A DNA stretch of 15,898 nt. Origin: Rhodobiaceae bacterium. GTDB lineage: Bacteria; Pseudomonadota; Alphaproteobacteria; Rhizobiales; Tepidamorphaceae. Shown here one piece after another: positions 1-7,182 of the stretch. The notes beneath the pieces were generated by a model that saw only the letters and a program-made list of their open reading frames with translations, was not told the DNA's origin and ran no database searches. Both the position numbers and the translations under genes were made by a program. Where the stretch lies: the NCBI GenBank assembly GCA_020637985.1, contig JACKJK010000018.1, forward strand, positions 1 through 15,898. The letters run 5' to 3'. The number at the start of each line of letters is the position of its first letter. Within the stretch, counting starts at the first letter, position 1.

Positions 1-1032
1 GAGGAAGACCGAGGCAAGGATCGCCGACAGCGGCGTCCTGGCCCCGGACTCGTAGTTCAGCGCGCTCCGGGTGAACGAGCCCGACCCGGCATAGGACGAG
101 AACAGCGAGCCGACGAGATTGGACAGCCCCTGGCCGACAATCTCCTGGTTGCTCTCGATGCGCTGGCCGGAGCGGGCGGCGAGCGCGCGCGAGATCGAGA
201 CGGCTTCCAGCAGTCCGATCAGCGCAATCGCGAAAGCGCCCTGGGACAGCGACTGGACGGCGTTGACCGACAGGTCGGGCCGAGCGAACGGCGGGTAGAC
301 GGACTCGATCGGCTGCACGAACCGGACGCCGTGTTCCGCCGCGTTCAGCGCGTAGGCCGTGACGCTGCCCACCGCCAGCGCCACCAGGTAGTTGGGCCAT
401 GTCGGCGCAAGGCGCTTCACCAGAAGGGCCGTGACAAGGGTCACCGCGGCGATGCCGAACACGTACGGATTGGCGCCGGCGATGGCGTCCGAGATGCCGG
501 CCCATGCCTCCGTCAGGCCCCCTGCCATGCCGGGGAGCGGTTGCCCGGTCAGCACCTTCAGCTGGCTCAACGCGATCAGGAAAGCGGCGCCGGAGGTGAA
601 CCCGACCATGACCGAATGGGAGACGAAGTTCATCAACTGGCCGAGCCGCGCGAAGCCGAGCACCAGCTGAAAGAGGCCGACCAGAAAGGTCATGGTGATC
701 GCGGCCGCGATATAGGACGGCGAGCCCGGCATGTGGGACACGCTGAGGGTCGCGAAGACAACGAGCGAAATCGCTGTCGTTGGACCCGAGACCAGGTGCC
801 AGGAGCTGCCGTAAAGTGCGGCGACAATCGGTATGACGATCGCCGAGTACAGCCCGTACTGCGGCGGCAGGCCGGCAATCTCGGCGAATGCGATCGCCTG
901 CGGCAGCACCACGGCGGCATTGGTGACGCCGGCAAAGGCGTCGTCGGACAGGGTTTGCCTGGTCACCCGCCCGGTCCAGCTGCGAAACGGCAGCAGTTGA
1001 TCCAGCCAGAGACTCCGGGACTGTTCCTGCAT
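1..1032 (-). CDS. SulP-family anion permease, N-terminal 344 residues (continues off the left edge)
   Basis: This is an integral inner-membrane anion transporter of the SulP/SLC26 family. Family substrates include sulfate, bicarbonate and dicarboxylates, and the substrate here is unknown. Translation of the minus strand from the ATG at 1032 gives a continuous frame to base 1. It opens with a short cytosolic leader, then the conserved first helices (DAFAGVTNAAVVLPQAIAFA, followed by GLPPQYGLYSAIV and a VSGPTTAIS segment). The later motifs LIGLLEAVSISRALA and NQEIVGQGLSNLVGSLFSSY are typical of the transmembrane core. The C-terminal STAS domain, if present, lies outside the window. An AGGAA motif sits just upstream of the ATG. 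The gene diverges from the folD-like gene, and the 210-bp gap contains the palindrome at 1138-1153, so both may share control. The family call is firm; the substrate is not determined. Confidence 0.9.
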   Translation of the reverse strand, partial: MQEQSRSLWLDQLLPFRSWTGRVTRQTLSDDAFAGVTNAAVVLPQAIAFAEIAGLPPQYGLYSAIVIPIVAALYGSSWHLVSGPTTAISLVVFATLSVSHMPGSPSYIAAAITMTFLVGLFQLVLGFARLGQLMNFVSHSVMVGFTSGAAFLIALSQLKVLTGQPLPGMAGGLTEAWAGISDAIAGANPYVFGIAAVTLVTALLVKRLAPTWPNYLVALAVGSVTAYALNAAEHGVRFVQPIESVYPPFARPDLSVNAVQSLSQGAFAIALIGLLEAVSISRALAARSGQRIESNQEIVGQGLSNLVGSLFSSYAGSGSFTRSALNYESGARTPLSAILASVFL

Positions 1033-1137
1033 TTCCTGTTCCCATGCGCAGACGCGGCCGAGCGTCAGGGAAGTGGGTCCTGCCGCGCGGAGCCCGCGAC
1101 TTTCGCGGAGAACCTATGTCGAAAGCGTCGCCGATAT

Positions 1138-1153
1138 TGTCGGCAGGCCGACA
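1138..1153. promoter_or_regulatory. Perfect 16-bp palindrome, putative CRP-family operator (site 1)
   Basis: TGTCGGC-AG-GCCGACA is a perfect inverted repeat in the gap between the divergent SulP and folD-like genes. Read as TGTCG-N6-CGACA it has the spacing of a CRP-type site (TGTGA-N6-TCACA). The same palindrome, differing only in the central dinucleotide, lies upstream of the PanB-like operon at 4010-4025, next to a Crp/Fnr gene. The site centre is about 97 bp from the folD-like start and about 113 bp from the SulP start. Binding by the nearby regulator is inferred. Confidence 0.65.
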
Positions 1154-1242
1154 CTCGCCGCGGTTTATCTGGTGTAGAGCCTGACCGGCTGGCGCTTCCG
1201 GTCCTGCTGGAAAGCGCGCGACCTTTCGGGGAACGGGGGACG

Positions 1243-2136
1243 ATGACTCTCACGGCGACGGATCACCTGCTCGACGGCCGCGCGGTGGCGGCCGATATGC
1301 TGGCCAGGGTCCGGGGCGAGGCAGCGTCTCTGGCCGCACGAGGCGACCCGGCGCGGCTGGTATCCGTCTCGATCGGCGCGTCCGAGGCGGTGACGATCTA
1401 TGTCCGGAACCAGCGCCGCAGCGCGGAGCGCGTCGGGATCGCCTTCATCGAGCGCCAGTTCGCGGCCAACGTGCCGCGCGAAGACGTTCTGCGCGGGCTC
1501 CGGGACCTGAACGAGGATCCGGAGTTCACCGGAATAATCATTCAGCGGCCGGTCCCGCCGCACCTCTCCATCCGCGAGCTGCAGGGGGCGGTCGATCCCG
1601 GGAAGGACGTCGAGGGCATGCACCCCGCCTCGATCGGCAACATCGTCTACAACGACCTCGCGCTGGCACCCTGTACCGCGAGCGCTGCTGTCGAGCTGCT
1701 CCGGCGGACCGGACGGCCGTTGGTCGGGCTGGAAACCGTCGTGATCGGGCATTCCGAGATCGTCGGCAAGCCGATCGCCTTTCTGCTGATGGCCGAAGGC
1801 GCGACGGTCACGGTCTGTCACCACATGACGCGCGACCTTGCGCTGCACTCGCGCCGTGCCGACGCGGTTTTCGTCGCCGTCGGCAGGCCGGGGCTGATCA
1901 CCGGGGACATGCTGAAGCCCGGCACCGTGCTGATCGACATCGGCATCAACCGGGTCGCTGGACCTGGCGGATCGCGGATCGTCGGCGATGCCGATTTCGA
2001 GAGCTGTGCCGCGGTTGCCGGCCGGATCACGCCGGTCCCCGGAGGCGTCGGGCCGGTGACGGTGGCGATCCTGATGCAGAACGCTGTGACCGCCGCGCGG
2101 CGGCTCAGGACGGCGGCCCCGGCGGTGCCGGCGTGA
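1243..2136 (+). CDS. folD: FolD-like methylene-THF dehydrogenase with altered cyclohydrolase active site
   Basis: The 297-residue protein has the usual FolD length and both domains. FolD oxidises 5,10-methylene-THF to methenyl-THF with NAD(P)+ and hydrolyses it to 10-formyl-THF in the cytosol. The Rossmann motif VVIGHSEIVGKP and the C-terminal TPVPGGVGPVTVA signature are intact. The active site is not. In the YVxxK motif (E. coli Tyr50-Lys54) it reads YVRNQ, so Tyr53 is kept but Lys is Gln57. KDVDG reads KDVEG, so E. coli Asp121 is Glu124. Gln98 is kept as Gln101. The Lys is needed for cyclohydrolase activity in studied enzymes, so this may be dehydrogenase-only or act on a modified substrate. 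The start is the ATG at 1243 after GGGGGA; the open frame extends further upstream, but that part has no FolD homology and antisenses SulP. TSUP follows after 52 bp. Confidence 0.88.
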   Translation: MTLTATDHLLDGRAVAADMLARVRGEAASLAARGDPARLVSVSIGASEAVTIYVRNQRRSAERVGIAFIERQFAANVPREDVLRGLRDLNEDPEFTGIIIQRPVPPHLSIRELQGAVDPGKDVEGMHPASIGNIVYNDLALAPCTASAAVELLRRTGRPLVGLETVVIGHSEIVGKPIAFLLMAEGATVTVCHHMTRDLALHSRRADAVFVAVGRPGLITGDMLKPGTVLIDIGINRVAGPGGSRIVGDADFESCAAVAGRITPVPGGVGPVTVAILMQNAVTAARRLRTAAPAVPA

Positions 2137-2188
2137 GCGCGGATCGGCCCTGCCCCCCTCTGCGTGGCCGCTGCGCTCCGGGGCGTGC

Positions 2189-2926
2189 ATGACGCTCGAG
2201 TCCTTTCTCGGCTCGCTCGACCCGCTCGTTCTGGTGATCGTTGCGCTGGCCGGGATCGTGCGCGGGGTCACGGGCTTTGGCGGCGCGATGTTCATGGCGC
2301 CGCCCCTCAGCCTTCTGGTGTCGCCGGTCCTGGCGGTGATCTATGCCCTCGCCCTCGAAGCCGTCGCGGCCGTCGTGGCGCTGCCCTCGGTCTGGCGCCT
2401 GCTCGAGAGGCGAACGCTCGGGCTGATCGGTATCCCGGCCCTCTTCTCGATCCCGGTGGGCGGGCTCCTTCTCGTCAGTCTCGACGCCGGCCTCATCCGC
2501 AACCTGCTGGCTGTCACGGTGATGATGTTCAGCGTGCTCCTGCTGTTCGGGTTTCGATATACCGAGCCGCCGCGCCGGGGCCCCGCCGCCGTGGTCGGCG
2601 GGATCAGCGGGCTGCTGTTCGGCGCCACCAGCATGGGCGGCCCGCCGGTCATCCTCTATCTTCTGTCCGGACCCTCGCGGCACGATGTGACCCGGGCGAA
2701 CCTGATGGCCTATATCAGCATGGCCTCGGCGCTGGCGCTGATCGTGCCTTGGCAGACGGGCCAGCTAACCGGCAGCGTCGCGCTTAACGCCGTCACCCTG
2801 ACCCTGCCCTATCTGCTGGGGATCGGGATCGGCGCGAAGCTATTCGCCCTGGTCGACGAACGGACGTTCCGGCGGCTGACGCTCGCCTTCATGTTCTCCG
2901 TCTCGACCTTCGCCCTTCTGGCCTGA
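2189..2926 (+). CDS. TSUP-family (TauE/SafE) membrane anion transporter
   Basis: This 245-residue, very hydrophobic protein has about eight predicted membrane segments and belongs to the TSUP family (TauE/SafE, PF01925). Characterised members export sulfite, sulfoacetate or related organic anions, or move other small anions. The two half-repeats carry the family signatures: GIVRGVTGFGGAMF near residues 23-36 and GATSMGGPPVILYLLS near 146-161. The length is normal for the family. It starts 52 bp after the folD-like stop and is probably co-transcribed with it. It converges on the Crp/Fnr gene with a 13-bp gap and no visible T-tract terminator. Its presence beside a NitT/TauT-type importer and a SulP gene fits export of sulfite or another anionic product, but this is inference. 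Confidence 0.88.
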   Translation: MTLESFLGSLDPLVLVIVALAGIVRGVTGFGGAMFMAPPLSLLVSPVLAVIYALALEAVAAVVALPSVWRLLERRTLGLIGIPALFSIPVGGLLLVSLDAGLIRNLLAVTVMMFSVLLLFGFRYTEPPRRGPAAVVGGISGLLFGATSMGGPPVILYLLSGPSRHDVTRANLMAYISMASALALIVPWQTGQLTGSVALNAVTLTLPYLLGIGIGAKLFALVDERTFRRLTLAFMFSVSTFALLA

Positions 2927-2939
2927 GGCGCCGGGCGCG

Positions 2940-3707
2940 CTATTGCGGGAACAGGTTCCCGCCGTCGTGGAACTCCGCCTCCTCGACGCACTGGCGCAGC
3001 TGGTCGATGTCGCAGATGTGGATGATGCGCTTCTCGACCCGCAGGATGCCGCGCTGGCAAATGCCCTGGAGAACCTCGGTCACCGTCTGGCGGGTGCAGC
3101 CGACCATGTCGGCGATCTCCTGATGCGAGATCCGTGCCTTCAGGGCCACTTCCCGCTGATCGGTCCACTGGCCGCAGCTCTCGGCGAGGCGCAGGATGAC
3201 GCGCCCGACGCGCAGGCTGGCGCGCTGGCTGACCTCCGCCATTGAATCGCAGGCCAGGCGCAATCGGCTTCCCATCAGCCTGATGACGTTCAGGCCCAGC
3301 ACCGGATAGGCCAGGATCAGCGCCTCGAACTGGCGCCGTTGAAGGACGAGCGCGCGCGATGGTTCGGTCGCCCTGGCATACACGCTCTGCCTGACGCTGC
3401 CGGTGATGCCACCCGCGCCGAACAGGTCACCTGGCACGCAGAACCAGAAGATGGTGGACTGACCGGCCGGCGAGATGTGCTCGATCTTCACCATGCCGTC
3501 CAGCAGGTAGAACACCCTCTCTGCCGCATCGTCGGCGAGAAAGACGTGCTCGCCGCGCGCATATTCCCTGACGGCCGAGCGGGCGAAGAACTCCCGCCGC
3601 ACGTCTGGCTCGGTCCGGTCAAACAGGTTGACGGGCCGCCAGTACCAGGGCGCTCCCGACTCCTCCTGCTCCATCCGCTGCGCCTCTGTCATTCCGGGTT
3701 CGGGCAT
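2940..3707 (-). CDS. Crp/Fnr-family transcriptional regulator
   Basis: The 255-residue protein has an N-terminal cyclic-nucleotide-binding-like beta-barrel (about residues 40-135), a dimerisation helix (about 136-175) and a C-terminal winged helix-turn-helix (HQEIADMVGCTRQTVTEVLQ, about 195-214). The FNR N-terminal iron-sulfur cysteines are absent. In the phosphate-binding cassette the sequence reads PGDLFGAGG, lacking the Glu that CRP uses to bind cAMP, so the ligand is probably not cAMP. Aligned with CRP, Arg180 is kept (Arg206), but Glu181 is Gln207 and Arg185 is Glu211, predicting changed DNA specificity. The start at 3707 follows GGTGGA; an ATG at 3692 is possible, and the frame stays open to 3785. 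The gene diverges from the PanB-like operon and probably controls it through the palindrome at 4010-4025. Confidence 0.88.
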   Translation of the reverse strand: MPEPGMTEAQRMEQEESGAPWYWRPVNLFDRTEPDVRREFFARSAVREYARGEHVFLADDAAERVFYLLDGMVKIEHISPAGQSTIFWFCVPGDLFGAGGITGSVRQSVYARATEPSRALVLQRRQFEALILAYPVLGLNVIRLMGSRLRLACDSMAEVSQRASLRVGRVILRLAESCGQWTDQREVALKARISHQEIADMVGCTRQTVTEVLQGICQRGILRVEKRIIHICDIDQLRQCVEEAEFHDGGNLFPQ

Positions 3708-3743
3708 TTGTCCACCGCCGCCCCCGTTTTGCGGTTGCCCCCA

Positions 3744-3764
3744 CCGGCGGACTGGCTCCGCCGG
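3744..3764. repeat. Perfect inverted repeat in the leader of the Crp/Fnr gene
   Basis: Arms CCGGCGGA and TCCGCCGG are separated by 5 nt, just upstream of the proposed start at 3707. It could be an mRNA hairpin in the 5' leader or a second operator. It does not match the TGTCGGC palindrome. If translation began further upstream it would lie in the coding region. Confidence 0.45.
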
Positions 3765-4009
3765 AACCATAGAATGACAGCGCATGCGAGCGCAACCGAT
3801 GCCCGCGAGGCGTCGGCGATTCGGCGGGCGGCGATTTTTGTGTCCCCGGTTCCCCGGGCGTCACGAACAGTCTGCCCGACCGGCAGCCGTGATGCTCCTC
3901 GACTGCCGCTCGGAAAACTCCACGACGGCAGTCGTTTACCCGCGTCTGTTCAGATGTCCTGGGCACCCGCGAGCAGTCTCGCCACCGCCAGCGATCGCTC
4001 TCGGGCAAC
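3765..4009. other. Divergent intergenic region with further inverted repeats
   Basis: This is the remaining part of the gap between the Crp/Fnr gene and the PanB-like gene. It holds two more inverted repeats: CTGCC-N5-GGCAG at 3872-3886, and GACTGCCG with CGGCAGTC separated by 17 nt at 3901-3933. No convincing sigma-70 or sigma-54 promoter could be assigned by eye. Open frames that cross this stretch have no recognisable protein features. Confidence 0.45.
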
Positions 4010-4025
4010 TGTCGGCCCGCCGACA
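4010..4025. promoter_or_regulatory. Perfect 16-bp palindrome, putative CRP-family operator (site 2)
   Basis: TGTCGGC-CC-GCCGACA is extended by one further pair (C...G) to 18 bp at 4009-4026. Outside the central dinucleotide it is identical to the site at 1138-1153. Its centre lies about 74 bp upstream of the PanB-like start and about 310 bp from the regulator's start. CRP-like 5-N6-5 geometry and the adjacent Crp/Fnr gene suggest that this is the operator of the transporter operon. Confidence 0.7.
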
Positions 4026-4091
4026 GATTTGGGAATCGATTGCCCTCAAGGTCGCGCCGATGTTGCTCCTGATGCAGAGAGGTTACTGGGC

Positions 4092-4973
4092 ATGGCACCA
4101 CAGCAACGCAGGAAGGTCAGCCTCAAAAGCCTTCGCGAGAAGAAGAGGCGCGGCGAGCGCATTACCTCGATCGGCGTCTACGACTCGCCGCTGGCCGCGA
4201 TCGCGGATCAGGTCGGCTTCGACCTGCTGATCATCGGCAACGCCGGGCCGATGTCGCTGTTCGGCCATGCCGACCCGACGACGGTGAAGTTCGAGGAGCA
4301 GCTGTTCATGACCCAGGCGGTCAGCCGGGTCACCAAATACGGGCTGATCGTCGCCCACATGCCCTACCTCAGCTATCACACCTCGAAGGAAGAGGCCGTG
4401 CGCAACGCCGGGCGCCTGATCGCCGAGGGCGGCGCCCACACCGTCAAGTGCGAGGGCAACCGCCATACCGCCGACTATGTGGCCGAGATCGTCCGGGCGG
4501 GCATCCCCGTGATGGGCCACATCGGCATGCAGGCGTCGCGCCGGGTCGAGCAGAGTGGCTTTGGCATCAAGGGGCGCACGGCGGACGAGGCGCGGGAGAT
4601 CATCGAGGGCGCAGACGCCTTCGTCGACGCCGGGGTCTTCTCCTTCATCCTCGAGCAGGTCCCGGCCGAGTTGGCCGAATTCCTGTCGAAGCGCTACGAC
4701 GTGCCGGTGATCACCCTCGGCGGCGGCACCAAGGCGGACGGCGTCTACCACATCGCCGGCGACGTCGTCGGCTACAGCGCCTTCCAGATGCCGAAGAACC
4801 GGAGAAGCTTCACCAACGTCCAGCCGCTGCTGGAGGAAGGCATCATCAAGTACAAGGATGCCGTCCTCAATGGCGACTACCCCTTCGAGGAGGACTCCTT
4901 CTCGATGAACGACGGAGAGTTCGAGAAAATCCGGTCGCTCTACAAGCACGACCGTCGCGAAACCGCCGCATAG
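4092..4973 (+). CDS. PanB-fold (ketopantoate hydroxymethyltransferase-like) enzyme with altered metal site
   Basis: The 293-residue protein aligns along its length with PanB, which transfers a hydroxymethyl group from methylene-THF to a 2-oxoacid. Matching blocks include VKCEG (Lys119, Glu121), GHIGM (His143), the GIKGR turn, ILEQVP (Glu188, the PanB catalytic Glu181 position) and a GGGTKADG block. The PanB metal and substrate pocket is changed. VGDS reads IGNA, so Asp45-Ser46 become Asn50-Ala51, and ADLPF reads AHMPY, so Asp84 becomes His89. Ketopantoate synthesis is therefore unlikely, and a related methylene-THF-linked aldol or retro-aldol reaction is possible. The start at 4092 follows GAGAGG at good spacing; the frame upstream has no PanB homology. 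It is the first gene of the transporter operon, 22 bp before the binding-protein gene. Confidence 0.85.
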   Translation: MAPQQRRKVSLKSLREKKRRGERITSIGVYDSPLAAIADQVGFDLLIIGNAGPMSLFGHADPTTVKFEEQLFMTQAVSRVTKYGLIVAHMPYLSYHTSKEEAVRNAGRLIAEGGAHTVKCEGNRHTADYVAEIVRAGIPVMGHIGMQASRRVEQSGFGIKGRTADEAREIIEGADAFVDAGVFSFILEQVPAELAEFLSKRYDVPVITLGGGTKADGVYHIAGDVVGYSAFQMPKNRRSFTNVQPLLEEGIIKYKDAVLNGDYPFEEDSFSMNDGEFEKIRSLYKHDRRETAA

Positions 4974-4995
4974 CATAGAAACTCGGGAGGAAACC

Positions 4996-6174
4996 ATGCG
5001 GAACATCATCAGCCCACTGATCCTGGCGGCTGCCCTCGCGACCGGGGTCGCCGCCGAGGCCCAGGAGACGACCCAGCAGTCGAGCTACGAGGAAATCGTG
5101 GCAAAGCGGTCGAAGGTGGCCGGCGAGCCCGTGGATATTCAGTCGAACTACTGGCTGGCCTGGACCGGCGCCTGGGACACCGTGATCATGAAGGAGGGAC
5201 GGATCTGGGAGAACTGGCTGCCCGAGGGCAGCGACGTGTCCTGGAAGCGCAACCTGCAAGGGCCGCCGGTGATCACCGACCTGCTCGCGGGCAAGCAGCA
5301 GATCGGCTACATCGGCGACAACCCGGCCCTGGTCTCGACGACTAAGCGGGATATCGCCCCGATCAACCTCGTCGCCGTCAACACGGTCTCGCCCGGCAGG
5401 ATGTGCGGGCACATCATCGTCGGCGAGGACGCACCGGATTTCGCCGACTTCAAGGAAGCCGCGCAGTGGCTCGACGGCAAGATCGTCGGCGTCCCCCGCG
5501 GCAGCTGCGCCGACCGTCTGGGACAGCTAATGCTGCAGCGCGAGGGCGTGGACGTGATGTGGCAGCAGATGCAGGCGGAGGTCATCGTCACCAGCCTCCA
5601 GGCCGGCAAGATCGACGCCGCGGCGGTCTACGAGCCGCACTCGTCGAAGGCGGTGTTCGACGGCTACGCGAAGTACGCGATCTCGTCGGAGCCGTACGGG
5701 GAGCTCGACGCGGACGCGATCGTGATGCGCCAGGACTTCATCGAATCCAACCGCGAGGTCGCCAAGGCCTGGCTGAAGGCGAACATCGAGGCGCTCTACT
5801 TCCTCAAGGAGCATCCGATCGACGCCATCGAAATGGTGAAGAAGGAGCTGCCGGGCTACACCAAGGAAAACCTGTGGCACGCCATCTTCGGCAACCTGCC
5901 GAAGACCACCGGCGCCAGCGACACCGTGCTGATCGGTCAGATGTCGCTGACGCAGAACGTCAAGGACCTGCTGCTCCGCGGCGCCGCCTTCCTCAACTCG
6001 ATCGACGTCATCGTCGAGCCGGAGCTCGATCCGGCGGCGATCCAGGACGACCTGGTGACGGAAGCCTTCCAGGAACTCGGCCTCGACCCGACCAAGCCCC
6101 TGTTCGTGCTGAAGGAAGGCGACCTCGGGCCGAATCCCTTCAAGGATGACGAGCTGATCGTCGGCCAGAACTGA
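4996..6174 (+). CDS. NitT/TauT-type ABC transporter periplasmic substrate-binding protein
   Basis: This 392-residue secreted protein captures the substrate for the ABC importer encoded downstream. It begins with a Sec signal peptide (positive MRN, hydrophobic stretch to about residue 20, likely cleavage near AEA-Q). The mature protein shows the two-lobed NMT1/OpuAC-like pattern of nitrate, taurine and sulfonate binding proteins: a SNYWLAWTGAW strand, LLAGKQQIGYIGDNPAL, a domain-linking VGVPRGSCADRLGQLML segment and LQAGKIDAAAVYEPH. No motif fixes the ligand. A strong GGGAGG ribosome site precedes the ATG by a few bases. It is followed by a GC-rich stem-loop at 6183-6213, usual after binding-protein genes, which are expressed above the permeases. 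Family assignment is confident; ligand unknown. Confidence 0.9.
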   Translation: MRNIISPLILAAALATGVAAEAQETTQQSSYEEIVAKRSKVAGEPVDIQSNYWLAWTGAWDTVIMKEGRIWENWLPEGSDVSWKRNLQGPPVITDLLAGKQQIGYIGDNPALVSTTKRDIAPINLVAVNTVSPGRMCGHIIVGEDAPDFADFKEAAQWLDGKIVGVPRGSCADRLGQLMLQREGVDVMWQQMQAEVIVTSLQAGKIDAAAVYEPHSSKAVFDGYAKYAISSEPYGELDADAIVMRQDFIESNREVAKAWLKANIEALYFLKEHPIDAIEMVKKELPGYTKENLWHAIFGNLPKTTGASDTVLIGQMSLTQNVKDLLLRGAAFLNSIDVIVEPELDPAAIQDDLVTEAFQELGLDPTKPLFVLKEGDLGPNPFKDDELIVGQN

Positions 6175-6182
6175 TGCAGCGC

Positions 6183-6213
6183 GGGGCGGAGCGCCACGCA
6201 AAGGCTCCGCCCC
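6183..6213 (+). other. Intercistronic stem-loop after the binding-protein gene
   Basis: Perfect 10-bp arms GGGGCGGAGC and GCTCCGCCCC enclose an 11-nt loop, directly after the binding-protein stop. No T-tract follows, so it is more likely an mRNA-stabilising or attenuating hairpin than a full terminator. Such elements usually let the binding protein be made in excess over the membrane components. Confidence 0.7.
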
Positions 6214-6237
6214 ACCCGTTCCATGGAGAGGCCGACA

Positions 6238-7182
6238 ATGCGCACTCAACCCCTCGATCCGATGGCGCTGGGCGGGAGTGACGCCGACGACCGCTCGGAC
6301 AGCCCCCGCCGCTATGCCGACGAGCGGGAGAAGGCCCTGCTGGACGCGCACCAGCGCGCCGCAGGCAGCGAGACCGGCAGGGTCCGGCAGATGCTGGTCG
6401 GCTCGAACCTGCGCTACACCGCCCTTGGTTTCGTCGCCTTCGTGATCGTCTGGTACATCCTGACGGACCTGCTGACGCTGCCGCGGTTCAACTTCCTGCC
6501 GTCGCCGGTCGCCGTGTTCACCCAGTGGACCAGCACCGATCCGCAATACGGCATCTCGGTCTTCACGCCGATCTACTACGAGCACATCCTGGTCAGCATC
6601 CGCCGGGTGCTGCTGGCGTTCGGCATCGCGGTCGCCGCCGGTGTGCCGCTCGGCATCCTGCTGGGCTGGAACCGGACCTTCTACAACCTGGTCTTCCCGA
6701 TCGTCGAGCTGCTCCGGCCGATCCCGCCGCTGGCATGGGTTCCCTTCGCGGTGCTGATCCTGCCGGGCGTTGAATCGTCGGTCGTGTTCGTGACGCTGCT
6801 GGCCGCCTTCTTCGCCACCGTCCTGAACACGCTGCTGGGCGTCTGGTCGATCAGTGACGACTACTTTCGCGCCGCGCACTGCCTCGGCTACCGGCGCATC
6901 GACGTCCTGATGCGGGTGATCGTGCCGGGCGCGATGCCCTACGTCTTCACCGGGCTGCAGATCGCCATGGGCGTCTCGTGGTTCTCGCTGGTCGGCGGCG
7001 AGATGATCGCCGGCCGGTCCGGCCTCGGCTTCCTGATCTTCGACGCGTACATGCAGGTGGCGCTGCCCAACATCGTCATCGGCATGATCACGCTCGGTCT
7101 GCTCGGATACCTGTCCAGTGCGGGGATCCGGCGGGTCGGGGCGTGGCTGATGGCATGGCAGGAAAAGGGGAGGAGTGCGTGA
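6238..7182 (+). CDS. NitT/TauT ABC transporter permease 1
   Basis: The 314-residue protein is an inner-membrane permease of the SsuC/TauC/NrtB type (BPD_transp_1). The first membrane helix begins near residue 60. The cytosolic EAA-like coupling loop lies at about 211-240 (AAHCLGYRRIDVLMRVIVPG), and ELLRPIPPLAWVPFAV at about 157-172 is typical of this subfamily. It carries an unusually long charged N-terminal tail of some 55 residues with no membrane segment. The start at 6238 is preceded by GGAGAGG at 6-nt spacing; an ATG at 6223 in the same frame lies on top of that ribosome site and is less likely. Its stop overlaps the start of permease 2 by one base (TGATG), so the two are probably translationally coupled and form a heterodimer. 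Confidence 0.9.
   Translation: MRTQPLDPMALGGSDADDRSDSPRRYADEREKALLDAHQRAAGSETGRVRQMLVGSNLRYTALGFVAFVIVWYILTDLLTLPRFNFLPSPVAVFTQWTSTDPQYGISVFTPIYYEHILVSIRRVLLAFGIAVAAGVPLGILLGWNRTFYNLVFPIVELLRPIPPLAWVPFAVLILPGVESSVVFVTLLAAFFATVLNTLLGVWSISDDYFRAAHCLGYRRIDVLMRVIVPGAMPYVFTGLQIAMGVSWFSLVGGEMIAGRSGLGFLIFDAYMQVALPNIVIGMITLGLLGYLSSAGIRRVGAWLMAWQEKGRSA

Noticed and set aside
241..280. CCGACAGGTCGG-like palindrome near the left edge
   Set aside because: It has the inverse half-site order and lies in the SulP coding region; likely chance.
331..1242. Upstream extension of the folD-like reading frame, which would give a 601-residue protein
   Set aside because: The extra part is Arg/His/Gly-rich with no domain, lies antisense to the clear SulP gene, and FolD homology begins at the ATG at 1243.
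1878..1893. Third partial copy of the TGTCGGC palindrome
   Set aside because: Only 12 of 16 positions match, one half-site is broken, and it lies inside the folD coding sequence.
1165..2295. 376-codon minus-strand open frame across folD
   Set aside because: Low-complexity Arg/Asp/Pro-rich translation opposite a gene with clear FolD signatures; typical of GC-rich antisense frames.
3339..4091. Upstream extension of the PanB-like frame
   Set aside because: It is antisense to the Crp/Fnr gene and crosses the operator region; a good ribosome site precedes the ATG at 4092 and PanB homology starts soon after it.
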